Source of the DNA: DASWHX01 sp036397995
GTDB taxonomy: Bacteria; Bacteroidota; Bacteroidia; Cytophagales; Cyclobacteriaceae
NCBI GenBank assembly: GCA_036397995.1
Contig: DASWHX010000175.1
Coordinates: 1 to 13,454, forward strand
DNA length: 13,454 nucleotides
Direction: 5' to 3'
Shown here: piece by piece, positions 1-5,566 of the stretch
Numbering within the stretch: position 1 is the stretch's first letter
Layout: the number at the start of each line of letters is the position of its first letter
Translations under genes and position numbers: made by a program
The notes under the pieces: model-generated
Told to the model about the DNA's origin: nothing
Seen by the model: the letters and a program-made list of their open reading frames with translations, nothing else
Databases searched by the model: none

Positions 1-389
1 CCGTCGCTACATTTAATTCCAATGCAGAGAATAATGGGAGGTATTACAGTTATGTCCGTGAGGATATTTCTGTACCGACATACTTTCGTTTACGCCAGAC
101 AGATATTTATGGAGTAAGTGAAACGTATAATCCTGTTTATGCAGATTGTAATTTGAATGATTCTGAGATCTTGATTTATCCAAACCCCTCAAATGGAAAA
201 GTAACATTAGCTAACCTGGTTACCGGCACTCCAATTATTATCCAGAATTTAAAAGGTGAAATTCTTATTGTTACCTATGCCAGATCGAAGGAGGAAACAA
301 TTGATCTAAATTCTTTTCCTTCAGGTGTTTACTTAATTCGCATTCGGGATGGTAAAAAGGAAGAAATTTACAGATTGGCTAAGCAATAA
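1..389 (+). CDS. C-terminal part of secreted protein with T9SS sorting domain (5' end outside window)
   Basis: The frame is open from base 3 to the TAA at 387-389, so this is the 3' end of a larger gene that starts left of the window. The visible part begins with a beta-rich stretch containing YFRLRQTDIYG, a phrase typical of the region just before the sorting tail in Bacteroidota exoproteins (YYRLKQTD-like). It is followed by IYPNPSNGKV and, near the end, SGVYLIRI, with basic residues close to the C-terminus. These are hallmarks of the type A Por secretion tail, which directs export through the type IX secretion system and is cleaved at the cell surface. The function of the passenger domain cannot be told because it lies outside the window. 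The sorting-domain call is firm; the protein's enzymatic or adhesive role is unknown. Confidence 0.9.
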   Translation, partial: VATFNSNAENNGRYYSYVREDISVPTYFRLRQTDIYGVSETYNPVYADCNLNDSEILIYPNPSNGKVTLANLVTGTPIIIQNLKGEILIVTYARSKEETIDLNSFPSGVYLIRIRDGKKEEIYRLAKQ

Positions 390-431
390 ACCTCAAATCA
401 GGATCGCCTGTTGCTTTTACAGTCATAAATC

Positions 432-446
432 ATGGATTCAATCCAT
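432..446. repeat. 15-nt palindrome between convergent genes
   Basis: ATGGATT-C-AATCCAT is a perfect inverted repeat with 7-bp arms around one base. It lies between the stop of the sorting-domain gene (389) and the stop of the minus-strand DoxX gene (505). It has no T-run on either side, so it is not a classical terminator. It may assist transcription end formation between the convergent genes, or it may be chance. Confidence 0.25.
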
Positions 447-504
447 TGTATTTCCATTTTGGAAAATTTACTGAAGGAAAATCAAGCCGTGGGTAGTTGC
501 GGTA

Positions 505-960
505 CTACGGATTAACGGCAGTTTCCGCCTTCTTACCCTTTCTTCTGAGTTCATCAACGGAAATTCTTCCGCTTCCGTAAATGAAGAAGATGATCAGCAA
601 TGCGAGTACAATTGCCGCAACAGGCAGTTCCATATTTTGCATGGTAAAATACTTCTGCGAGTTAAACACAACTGCACCCGCGAGGATGGGTAGGTTAAGA
701 AGACACATGGCCCGGGTAAAAGCACCCATTACAATAAGCAAGCCACCGACAAAGTGAATAAACAGGATGTACTGAGCTGCGTGTGCTGCAATAAATGCCC
801 AACCTATCGATTCAATATCTGCGGTAAATTGTTGAAAATTGCTTGTGAACTGAACGCCTTTGTAAACGATAAAAATTCCTAACAGAATTCTTATGAAGTC
901 CATGCCTGCGGGTGGATGGCGTGAATCAAGCCAGGCATTGATACTTTTGATTGTGTCCAT
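505..960 (-). CDS. DoxX family integral membrane protein
   Basis: This is a small hydrophobic protein of about 151 residues with four likely membrane segments. The first is RILLGIFIVYKGV, the second and third cover AAQYILFIHFVGGLLIVMGAF and the LLNLPILAGAVVF stretch, and the fourth is AAIVLALLIIFFIYGSG. The pattern 'DFIRILLGIFIVYKG...' with a basic C-terminal tail matches the DoxX family, whose members are often of unknown role and have been linked to oxidative stress and quinone-dependent chemistry. The frame stays open upstream to a TTG at 1011, but I chose the ATG at 960 (MDTIKSINAW), which gives the usual DoxX length; an ATG at 903 is another option. It is convergent with the sorting-domain gene. 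No clear promoter was seen. The family call is good; the substrate is unknown. Confidence 0.8.
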   Translation of the reverse strand: MDTIKSINAWLDSRHPPAGMDFIRILLGIFIVYKGVQFTSNFQQFTADIESIGWAFIAAHAAQYILFIHFVGGLLIVMGAFTRAMCLLNLPILAGAVVFNSQKYFTMQNMELPVAAIVLALLIIFFIYGSGRISVDELRRKGKKAETAVNP

Positions 961-1177
961 TGCATCTGATCTATGTCCAATGAATGTAGGAATTTGAAAG
1001 ATATGAAGCAATGAAAATGAAAAATTTCTGGTATGGAAATAATAAAATGTATTGTGATGCCGAAGGTCTATACACCCCTGAATAAATAACTATACATTAA
1101 AAATTCCGCTAATGCGCAAGCAAGGACCCAAAGTTGCAATTGCGATGAGATATATAATCTTCATTTTTAGTTTATGT

Positions 1178-1387
1178 TTATTTTTTTTTGAAGTGAAGGA
1201 TAAGGTGTTGAAGGCTTTCCAGAAACTCGGAGTATGTTTTCAAATCAATTTCAGGATTTTCAAGGGTGGGAATAGTAATTGGAATTTCATCCAGATTTCT
1301 GTAAAGTTCCGGGTATTCTTGCCTCAGTTCCATTAGAAGTTTATTTATCTCCCTTAGGATTTGATGTTGATTTTTCTGAGCAGTCAA
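1178..1387 (-). CDS. Small acidic/basic helical protein of unknown function (69 aa)
   Basis: I do not recognise a named family. The 69-residue product is charged and looks largely helical. It starts with MTAQKNQHQILREINK, then has LLMELRQEYPELYRN, an IPITIPTLENPEIDL loop, and a helix ending in LHFKKK. It contains no cysteines, signal peptide or membrane segment. The compositional pattern (two amphipathic helices joined by a proline-rich turn) looks like a genuine small cytoplasmic protein rather than noise. The only possible start that keeps the N-terminal helix is a TTG at 1387; the frame closes with TGA at 1406-1408 and has no ATG before the internal Met in LLMELRQ. A poly-A stretch on the minus strand encodes the lysine end. 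It stands alone, about 350 nt from the DUF892 gene. Confidence is moderate because of the non-ATG start. Confidence 0.5.
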   Translation of the reverse strand: MTAQKNQHQILREINKLLMELRQEYPELYRNLDEIPITIPTLENPEIDLKTYSEFLESLQHLILHFKKK

Positions 1388-1736
1388 ATCTTGTAAGTTT
1401 AAAGTTCAAGTCAAATACTTAACAAACCATTTCGCTTATTACCTTGCAACTTCCTCCAATTCCCCCTCTCCGGGAATGCCTGGTTTTCCATATAAGCGTT
1501 ACATCATCACCGGCGGAATTGATAATTTCTCCTTGTTATGGATGGTAATTCATAAATTTTTCAAAAGGAATGTTCTTAATTCTACTATTTAAAGATAGGA
1601 AAGTGTACGGGCTTTTGAAAGAAAATAATTACCCTTCAAAAATGATCATTATCAGGTTCTGAGAATATATATTCCGGCCCAGATTATTGAGTGAGGGGTT
1701 TATTAACCCGCAATAGCCACTCTTTATTGATTGCAT
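1388..1736. other. Intergenic stretch, no supported gene
   Basis: About 350 nt between the 69-residue ORF and the DUF892 gene. A 38-codon plus-strand frame opens at the ATG at 1476-1478, but it has no ribosome binding site and no recognisable sequence. GGGTT-TATT-AACCC near 1696-1710 could form a weak 5-bp hairpin just past the DUF892 stop, without a T-run. I see no RNA gene or repeat here. Confidence 0.5.
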
Positions 1737-2243
1737 TCAATAAGACATTGCCGTCAGCGCTTTTTTATTGATACCATGTTCTGCCAGGTTAGACAGCTCT
1801 CTATCAATAGCTTTTTCCTCAGATAAGGTCTCGTAGAAAAATGTAGCAATGTCGTGTTGTCCTATTTCTCTGGCATATGCAGCTAATGATCCCAACCCGG
1901 CAATTTTGTAGTGATTGAGCATTTGCAATGAGCTAATGATGGATGCATCTCTAACTTCATTATCCAGACTTCTTTTTATAAGGTCTCTGGTTTGCTTGAA
2001 AATTGCCTTGCAACATTCACTTTTTTCGCCACCGGGTCCTGCATCCACTTTTTCGAGTATCTCTTCCATTCGCTTTACCTGGTAATTAACACCTGCCAAT
2101 TGCCGGTCAATCACTCTTTTTAGCTCACGACTGCTGGCCTGCTTTTGTATAGAAATCAACTCCTTTTGTTCCTGATTAAAAATATCAAATAGCTCGTGTC
2201 CTTGTTCAATAAACAAGTCATTGAGGTTTTCTATCTTTTTCAT
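1737..2243 (-). CDS. DUF892 / YciE-YciF-like ferritin-like protein
   Basis: The 168-residue protein is all-helical and aligns by eye with the YciE/YciF (DUF892) branch of the ferritin-like superfamily. An N-terminal helix LNDLFIEQGHELFDIFNQEQKEL is followed by RELKRVIDRQLAGVNYQVKRMEEIL, a CCKAI stretch, and the C-terminal helices MLNHYKIAGLGSLAAYAREIG and TLSEEKAIDRELSNLAEHGI. Family members are stress-associated four-helix bundles, often induced by osmotic or general stress, with a possible di-metal site. In typical members the third helix reads 'hYEiA'; here it is HYKIA, with Lys at residue 113. The helix-2 His of 'HLeeT' is Gln (residue 48), so metal binding may be lost. It starts at an ATG preceded by an A/T-rich leader and no Shine-Dalgarno. 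The length is normal. The family assignment is strong; the physiological role is inferred. Confidence 0.85.
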   Translation of the reverse strand: MKKIENLNDLFIEQGHELFDIFNQEQKELISIQKQASSRELKRVIDRQLAGVNYQVKRMEEILEKVDAGPGGEKSECCKAIFKQTRDLIKRSLDNEVRDASIISSLQMLNHYKIAGLGSLAAYAREIGQHDIATFFYETLSEEKAIDRELSNLAEHGINKKALTAMSY

Positions 2244-2380
2244 AATTAAAAATTTGTGTTATTGAATCCTTTAAAACCAATGTACAGGGATTATCTCTTA
2301 TGCTCAATGATATTCGTCAGGTAGTGAGCTTGTATCCAGAATGATCTCGATGCAGGGTTATAGAAGCCATTATTCGGGCT

Positions 2381-2388
2381 CAAATATA
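2381..2388 (-). promoter_or_regulatory. Candidate -7 element for the DUF892 gene
   Basis: On the minus strand 2388-2381 reads TATATTTG, a perfect match to the Bacteroidota -7 consensus TAnnTTTG, about 140 nt upstream of the DUF892 ATG. No TTG is found at the expected distance of about 20 nt upstream, so only half of the promoter is present. It sits just past the stop codon of the short gene at 2389-2595. Confidence 0.25.
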
Positions 2389-2595
2389 TTAACCCGGAGA
2401 AGAGAAATTTTGGATGTTTAAAATAGAAGTGGAGGTGTAGCTATTGAAGTCCGGGAATGAACCAAAAGTCTTGATTACTTCCGCTTTGGCCTTTTCATAC
2501 GGATCAACTTCCTGCGCTACTGAATGCACAGAAACAAACAGTAAAGGAATCATGAATAATGTTCCCAATACCGTCCTGAGTCTTAATCTTCTCAT
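2389..2595 (-). pseudogene. Short exported protein, probably a truncated carboxymuconolactone decarboxylase-like gene
   Basis: The 68-residue ORF begins with a clear Sec signal peptide: MRRLRLR, a hydrophobic core VLGTLFMIPLLFVSV, and a likely cleavage after HSVAQ. The mature part starts YEKAKAEVIKTFGSFPDF. That phrase resembles the N-terminus of periplasmic carboxymuconolactone decarboxylase/AhpD-fold proteins of Bacteroidota (x-x-A-x-x-EI-x-x-TFG-x-xPDF), which normally run on for more than 120 residues with a CxxC motif. Here the similarity stops after PDF, and about 18 unrelated residues lead to TAA. I checked the other frames just after the break and found no continuation. It therefore looks like a gene remnant cut by a deletion, though a genuine small secreted peptide cannot be excluded. 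ATG start, no Shine-Dalgarno. Confidence 0.4.
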
Positions 2596-3126
2596 GGTTT
2601 AGAGGTTTAATTATAGAAATATGTTTCCCATGGATGTAAATATTAAAGGCAAGACCTCAAAGCAGCTCCTTGAGAATTTTCCATCAAGATATAAAATTTC
2701 CACTTTAGATAGAATGTTTCCAGATAATCTTCACTTATTAATCTTAAAATCTTAATGCTTACGCAAATTAATTGGGAAAAAGTAACACATAATAGTCTAC
2801 TCATTAGATGAGGGTCGGTAAAAAAATTTCAGAAAGCATTAGCAGAATGCAGGGCTAGTCAAAAAAAATCGCAGACATTTTTCCAAAGGGGGTAATGAAA
2901 GCAGATAAAGAAGAGGAACGCGAGGGGACACTTATGGAATTCATCATTCGTAATTCTTAAAATATATTTATCAATGACAGAAACTATTTTCATTTTTGAG
3001 AATTCTGGTAGATACTATATTCTTCTTCACTTCTATTTGCATCTTTATCATTTTTAGATTCGAAAGATTCGAAATATTGACATAATTTTTGGGGTTGATC
3101 TCAATTGCTCCCTTAATACAATGATT
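2596..3126. other. AT-rich intergenic stretch without a convincing gene
   Basis: About 530 nt between the truncated exported ORF and the small ORF next to the transposase. It is very AT-rich with several A-runs. A 21-codon plus-strand frame at 2895-2960 (MKADKEEEREG..., stop TAA) is preceded by AAAGGGGG at a plausible distance, but it is too short to support from sequence alone. Two TTCGAA hexamers separated by AGA lie at 3059-3073. No terminator, RNA gene or insertion-sequence end is visible. Confidence 0.5.
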
Positions 3127-3252
3127 TTACCAATCAACCGGTTTTTCAGTATCATCAAAGGCTTCAATTTTTTTCTGCATGGTTTTGTCAAACAAATCAA
3201 TGGTCTCTTTCAGGAAATGCTTGCATATATGATGATATATCTTGAGTTCCAT
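3127..3252 (-). CDS. 41-residue ORF coupled to the transposase
   Basis: A small frame starts at the ATG at 3252-3250, whose A is the last base of the transposase stop codon (TAATG, 1-nt overlap), and ends at TAA 3129-3127. The product begins MELKIYHHICKHF, continues with an amphipathic charged helix (LKETIDLFDKTMQKKIEAF) and ends DDTEKPVDW. The stop/start overlap is the classic arrangement for translational coupling, and the composition looks protein-like. I do not recognise a family. It could be an accessory peptide of the transposase, or the remaining start of a longer gene. The assignment rests only on position and composition, so confidence is moderate. Confidence 0.45.
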   Translation of the reverse strand: MELKIYHHICKHFLKETIDLFDKTMQKKIEAFDDTEKPVDW

Positions 3253-3710
3253 TACTCTATCCAATCAAATAAATATTGTTCATTGTGCTCAACTTCAAAT
3301 TTGTGGAGGAATTCAATGTATTCTTCCTTGAAAGTTTTCTTTTTGTGATGCTCTTTTTGGTTTTGAATATATTTACAAACATCATCAATTTGAGAGTGAC
3401 TGTATGAAAATGCTCCAAAACCTTCCTGCCATGAAAAATTAGATAGAGTGAATTTTTTCTCTTTTATGAATGCGTTGGATGATTTCTTTATCTCTCTGAC
3501 TAAATCAGACAAGCAACAGGTGGGTTTCAGACCAATGAAAAAATGGATATGATCCGACATTCCGTTAATGGACAACATTTTTTGTCCCTTGTTTCGAACA
3601 ATGCCGGAAATGTATTTGTAAAGCTGTTCTCCCCATTCAGGTTTAATAAGGCTTTCCCGTCCTTTAACTGCAAATACGGTTTGAATGTATATTTGAGAAT
3701 AGGTTGACAT
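3252..3710 (-). CDS. IS200/RAYT-like HUH (Y1) transposase
   Basis: A 152-residue single-domain Y1 transposase, full length for the family. Y1 enzymes cut and rejoin single-stranded DNA at hairpins through a 5'-phosphotyrosine. The HUH motif is MSDHIHFFIG (His54, His56). The catalytic tyrosine is Tyr114 in VCKYIQNQKEHHKKK, with Gln118 as the conserved helper residue. Other family phrases are VRNKGQKMLSINGM, LSDLVREIKKSS and SWQEGFGAFSYSHSQ. All key residues are intact. The ATG at 3710 follows an A/T-rich leader, and a palindrome lies 22 nt upstream. There is no tnpB partner and no terminal inverted repeats. Together with the many nearby palindromes, this suggests a REP-associated transposase (RAYT) rather than a self-mobile IS200 copy. 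The first 14 codons are duplicated upstream. The family call is strong; the RAYT subtype is an inference. Confidence 0.88.
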   Translation of the reverse strand: MSTYSQIYIQTVFAVKGRESLIKPEWGEQLYKYISGIVRNKGQKMLSINGMSDHIHFFIGLKPTCCLSDLVREIKKSSNAFIKEKKFTLSNFSWQEGFGAFSYSHSQIDDVCKYIQNQKEHHKKKTFKEEYIEFLHKFEVEHNEQYLFDWIE

Positions 3711-3732
3711 AATTAGTTTTTTATTTGTTGTT

Positions 3733-3747
3733 CATCCCGAAGGGATG
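3733..3747. repeat. REP-like palindrome 1, copy A
   Basis: CATCCC-GAA-GGGATG, perfect 6-bp arms with a 3-nt loop, 22 nt upstream of the transposase ATG. Such short GC-rich hairpins are the kind of substrate recognised by RAYT-type Y1 transposases. It belongs to the ordered palindrome group at 3733-3950. Confidence 0.8.
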
Positions 3748-3831
3748 TGATGTTTATAGAAAATATCTGCAAATACGGTTTGAATGTATATTTGTGAATA
3801 GGTTGACATAATTAGTTTTTTATTTGTTGTT

Positions 3832-3846
3832 CATCCCGAAGGGATG
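3832..3846. repeat. REP-like palindrome 1, copy B
   Basis: A second identical CATCCC-GAA-GGGATG, carried by the second unit of the 99-bp duplication. It is followed at 3849-3865 by the arm that is repeated in inverted form at 3916-3933. Confidence 0.8.
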
Positions 3847-3848
3847 TG

Positions 3849-3950
3849 ATGTTTATAGAAAATATCCAGAACAGAAACCATACGACCCCTTCGGGGTCGA
3901 ACGTCAATACGGCATATATTTTTCTATAAACATTTGACCCCATAGGGGTC
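3849..3950. repeat. BIME-like composite: arm, palindrome 2, inverted arm, palindrome 3
   Basis: The order is: arm at 3849-3865 (atgtttatagaaaatat); palindrome 2 at 3883-3899 (CGACCCC-TTC-GGGGTCG, perfect 7-bp arms); the same arm inverted at 3916-3933 with one extra T; then palindrome 3 at 3936-3950 (GACCCC-ATA-GGGGTC). The inverted arms flank palindrome 2, so the whole can fold as one large hairpin or cruciform. This symmetrical layout is like bacterial interspersed mosaic elements built by RAYT transposases. The recurrence elsewhere in the genome is expected but cannot be seen from this window. Confidence 0.75.
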
Positions 3951-4048
3951 TGTATTATTCCAATGTATTTCATTGATTAAAAAATGTCTATGTGAATAAA
4001 CTGTAAGCCGTTGCCAGAATGTTGAAATCATAATTGACTTCAATTTGC

Positions 4049-4063
4049 GTGGCTTCGCGCCAC
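4049..4063. repeat. GTGGC hairpin
   Basis: GTGGC-TTCGC-GCCAC, perfect 5-bp arms with a 5-nt loop, 60 nt past the 3' end of the tRNA gene. It resembles the other short GC-rich palindromes nearby in size and in having TTCG in the loop, but its stem sequence is different. It could be a further repeat family or part of transcription end for the tRNA. No T-run follows. Confidence 0.45.
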
Positions 4064-4122
4064 CTTATAGCAAAAAAATCCTCTAACATAATGGATATAC
4101 AATGATTTACAAGATTTGATTG

Positions 4123-4194
4123 TAGCCTTGTCAGGAATCGAACCTGAATCTTGGGTTCCGGAGACCCACATACTATCCATTGTACTACAAGGCC
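4123..4194 (-). tRNA. tRNA-Arg (anticodon CCG)
   Basis: The minus strand folds into a full cloverleaf of 72 nt. The acceptor stem is GGCCTTG with CAAGGCT (the first pair is a G-U wobble), followed by U8-A9. The D stem is GTAC/GTAT around a loop with GG. The anticodon stem TGGGT/ACCCA holds the loop CTCCGGA, giving anticodon CCG. A 4-nt variable loop precedes the T arm TCAGG-TTCGATT-CCTGA, and the discriminator is A. The CCA end is not encoded, as is common in Bacteroidota. It reads CGG codons for arginine. It lies 19 nt after the mmuM stop codon on the same strand, so a shared transcript is possible. No second copy of its 3' end was found nearby, so there is no sign of an integration site. 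Confidence 0.95.
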
Positions 4195-4213
4195 GGGAAT
4201 TTCAATTCCAAAA

Positions 4214-5170
4214 TTAAAACCTTTTGCGGGAAATCAGAACCTTATTCATAGCGCTAATCTGTTGCGGACCAACCCGGCAGCAGCCACCTATTATATCCGC
4301 TCCAGCTTCAAGCCATTCTTCGACTAAATTATTGTCCAGTATATCCCTTGAGTTTTCCCAGGATTTATTCTCCGCATTAAATTTTTCTCCTGAATTTGGA
4401 TACACTATAATCTTTTTCTCCCAACCTTGGTTTTTGATTTTTTGAATAAGACCTTTTACATAGCCTGGCCGGGTACAATTTACCCCGGTGGCCCAAATTC
4501 CCGGAACGGCCTTGAGCATTTCTGTACATTCTGCTATTGGGGTGCCATCACAAATATGCTCCTCATCCCGGCAGCTAAAAGAGATCCAGGACGGCGTGGC
4601 TGTCGACTCCAAAATTGCCGCGATTATTTTGGCCTCCGAAAAGGAAGGAATAGTTTCAAATGCCAGTAGATCAGCGCTTCCAGAATCCAGTAATCTTATT
4701 TTGGCTTCATGAAAATCGAACAGTTCCATTTCATGGATAGTATAATTACCCCGGTATTCTGATCCATCGGCCAGGTAAGCGCCGAAAGGTCCAATACTTG
4801 CCGCAACAAGGGTCGTTTCCTGCCTGCAATACTTTTGGGAGTACCGTTCAATTGCCACCCGGGCAAGCTCAACAGATTTGAGAATGAGCGCTTCGGCTTC
4901 AACTTTATCCAGACCTTTGTCCTTAAATCCTTTCAAGGTAGCCTGGTAACTGGATGTTGTGATAATTTTAGCGCCTGCTTCCAAATAGTTAAAATGCGCT
5001 TGAATTATGGCCTCAGGATTTGTCCGCAGAACTTCTGCCGTCCAAAGGGAATTATTCAGGTTGCAGCCCAGCTCTTCCAATTGATTGGATAATCCGCCAT
5101 CCAGTAATATTGGGTATTCAATTATGTTCGTTTTTCTGCCCAAGATAAAGATTGAAAAGTAACTTTCCAA
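4214..5170 (-). CDS. mmuM: Homocysteine S-methyltransferase
   Basis: The enzyme moves a methyl group from S-methylmethionine (or S-adenosylmethionine) to homocysteine to form methionine in the cytoplasm. It is a single (beta/alpha)8 barrel of about 318 residues, the usual length. Signature parts are LLDGGLSNQLEELGCNL (residues 22-38), TTSSYQAT, GPFGAYLADGSEYRG (128-141), FETIPSFSEA, the zinc ligands GVNC (Cys232) and IIGGCCR (Cys297, Cys298), and VYPNSGE (256-262). The resemblance to E. coli MmuM is close throughout. No ATG lies before the barrel: the frame runs up to a TGA at 5216-5218, and the candidate starts are the TTG at 5170 or the TTG at 5143 (MGRKTNIIEY). The shorter form gives the usual family N-terminus. 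No partner transporter (mmuP) is present in the window, so it may act mainly in methionine salvage. Confidence 0.92.
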   Translation of the reverse strand: MESYFSIFILGRKTNIIEYPILLDGGLSNQLEELGCNLNNSLWTAEVLRTNPEAIIQAHFNYLEAGAKIITTSSYQATLKGFKDKGLDKVEAEALILKSVELARVAIERYSQKYCRQETTLVAASIGPFGAYLADGSEYRGNYTIHEMELFDFHEAKIRLLDSGSADLLAFETIPSFSEAKIIAAILESTATPSWISFSCRDEEHICDGTPIAECTEMLKAVPGIWATGVNCTRPGYVKGLIQKIKNQGWEKKIIVYPNSGEKFNAENKSWENSRDILDNNLVEEWLEAGADIIGGCCRVGPQQISAMNKVLISRKRF

Positions 5171-5319
5171 TCGAATACCAGAGCCTGACCGAATCTCTAA
5201 ACATGCATTTATGCCTCAAATACCGGATTTTTGACTAATCTTTCACCTATCCTGGTTGGAGTTATTTTCAATTTGAAAAATTGGAGAATCCGGTTTCATT
5301 GCCCTGGAACTACTTGTGG

Positions 5320-5350
5320 TTGGATTATCTGATTTATTGCGCTACCTTTG
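5320..5350 (+). promoter_or_regulatory. Bacteroidota-type promoter of the cold-shock gene
   Basis: TTG at 5320-5322, a 20-nt spacer and TACCTTTG at 5343-5350 match the Bacteroidota primary sigma factor consensus (TTG, 19-21 nt, TAnnTTTG). Transcription would begin near 5356, giving a leader of about 210 nt before the ATG at 5567. Long structured leaders are a known feature of cold-shock genes. Confidence 0.65.
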
Positions 5351-5476
5351 TATAATAATTGCGGATTTTTTAATTCACTGCCTGAAAGGATTCATTCCAT
5401 AATGTAGTATTATCATTTCCCCAATTTCAAATTTAGAGTTTATACCAACGGGGACACACTCATTATGATAACAGGC

Positions 5477-5509
5477 TTATTATTTCTAACTATAAGAAAG
5501 CAATAATAA
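5477..5509 (+). promoter_or_regulatory. Stem-loop in the cold-shock gene leader
   Basis: TTATTATTTCT and AGAAAGCAATAATAA can pair as an outer and an inner helix with a small bulge, around an 8-nt loop, about 60 nt before the start codon. The stem is A/U-rich and so would be weak at high temperature and firmer in the cold. A role in temperature-dependent translation or message stability is only an inference. Confidence 0.35.
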
Positions 5510-5566
5510 CATTTATGCGGTTTCCGGTGGCTTTAGTACGCTTAACAATTAGTAACAATAAATAAA

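Larger units (their letters stand above)
3668..3865. repeat. 99-bp tandem duplication covering the transposase start and its palindrome
   Basis: Copy 1 is 3668-3766 and copy 2 is 3767-3865, head to tail, with a single difference (TTTGAGAAT against TTTGTGAAT). Each unit holds the first 14 codons of the transposase (minus strand), its leader, one CATCCC-GAA-GGGATG palindrome and the arm 'atgtttatagaaaatat'. The extra ATG at 3809 is in frame with the real start because 99 is a multiple of three, but a TGA at 3734-3732 closes that frame, so copy 2 encodes only a stub. Near identity indicates a recent duplication. Confidence 0.93.
5171..5566. other. Divergent intergenic region with the cold-shock leader
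   Basis: This region separates mmuM (minus) from the cold-shock gene (plus). Its right part is the leader of the cold-shock gene, described with the promoter. A minus-strand TAAATTTG at 5435-5428 matches the -7 consensus for mmuM but lacks a TTG partner and would give a leader of about 250 nt. No small gene is supported. Confidence 0.5.

Noticed and set aside
1112..1336. Plus-strand frame of 74 codons beginning MRKQGPKVAIAM
   Set aside because: It runs antisense to the better 69-residue frame, its Phe-rich sequence is the complement of Lys/Glu codons, and it has no RBS or family resemblance.
1476..1592. 38-codon plus-strand frame starting MPGFPYKRY
   Set aside because: No RBS, no recognisable family, and length within chance expectation.
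3059..3073. TTCGAA-AGA-TTCGAA as an operator
   Set aside because: The motif is short and in an AT-rich gap with no nearby gene start, so chance is likely.
3121..3348. Plus-strand frame of 75 codons starting MILPINRFF
   Set aside because: It is antisense to the 3' end of the transposase and to the 41-residue ORF, and looks like a shadow of them.
3689..3696. Plus-strand TATATTTG as a promoter -7 box
   Set aside because: It lies inside the transposase coding start, points away from any gene, and has no TTG at the right distance. The same bases are constrained by codons.
3252..3866. Complete IS200/IS605 insertion sequence
   Set aside because: There is no tnpB, and no matching left and right ends or target duplication could be defined. 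The palindromes lie on one side only, which fits a RAYT better.
3668..3950. CRISPR array
   Set aside because: Repeats are tandem 99-bp copies and palindromes of different kinds, without equal spacers, and no cas gene is present.
4049..4194. tRNA-Arg as an integration site of a mobile island
   Set aside because: I found no second copy of the tRNA 3' end in the window, no integrase, and only housekeeping-type genes on both sides.
4224..5092. Several plus-strand frames within mmuM
   Set aside because: All are antisense to a clearly recognised enzyme gene with intact motifs.
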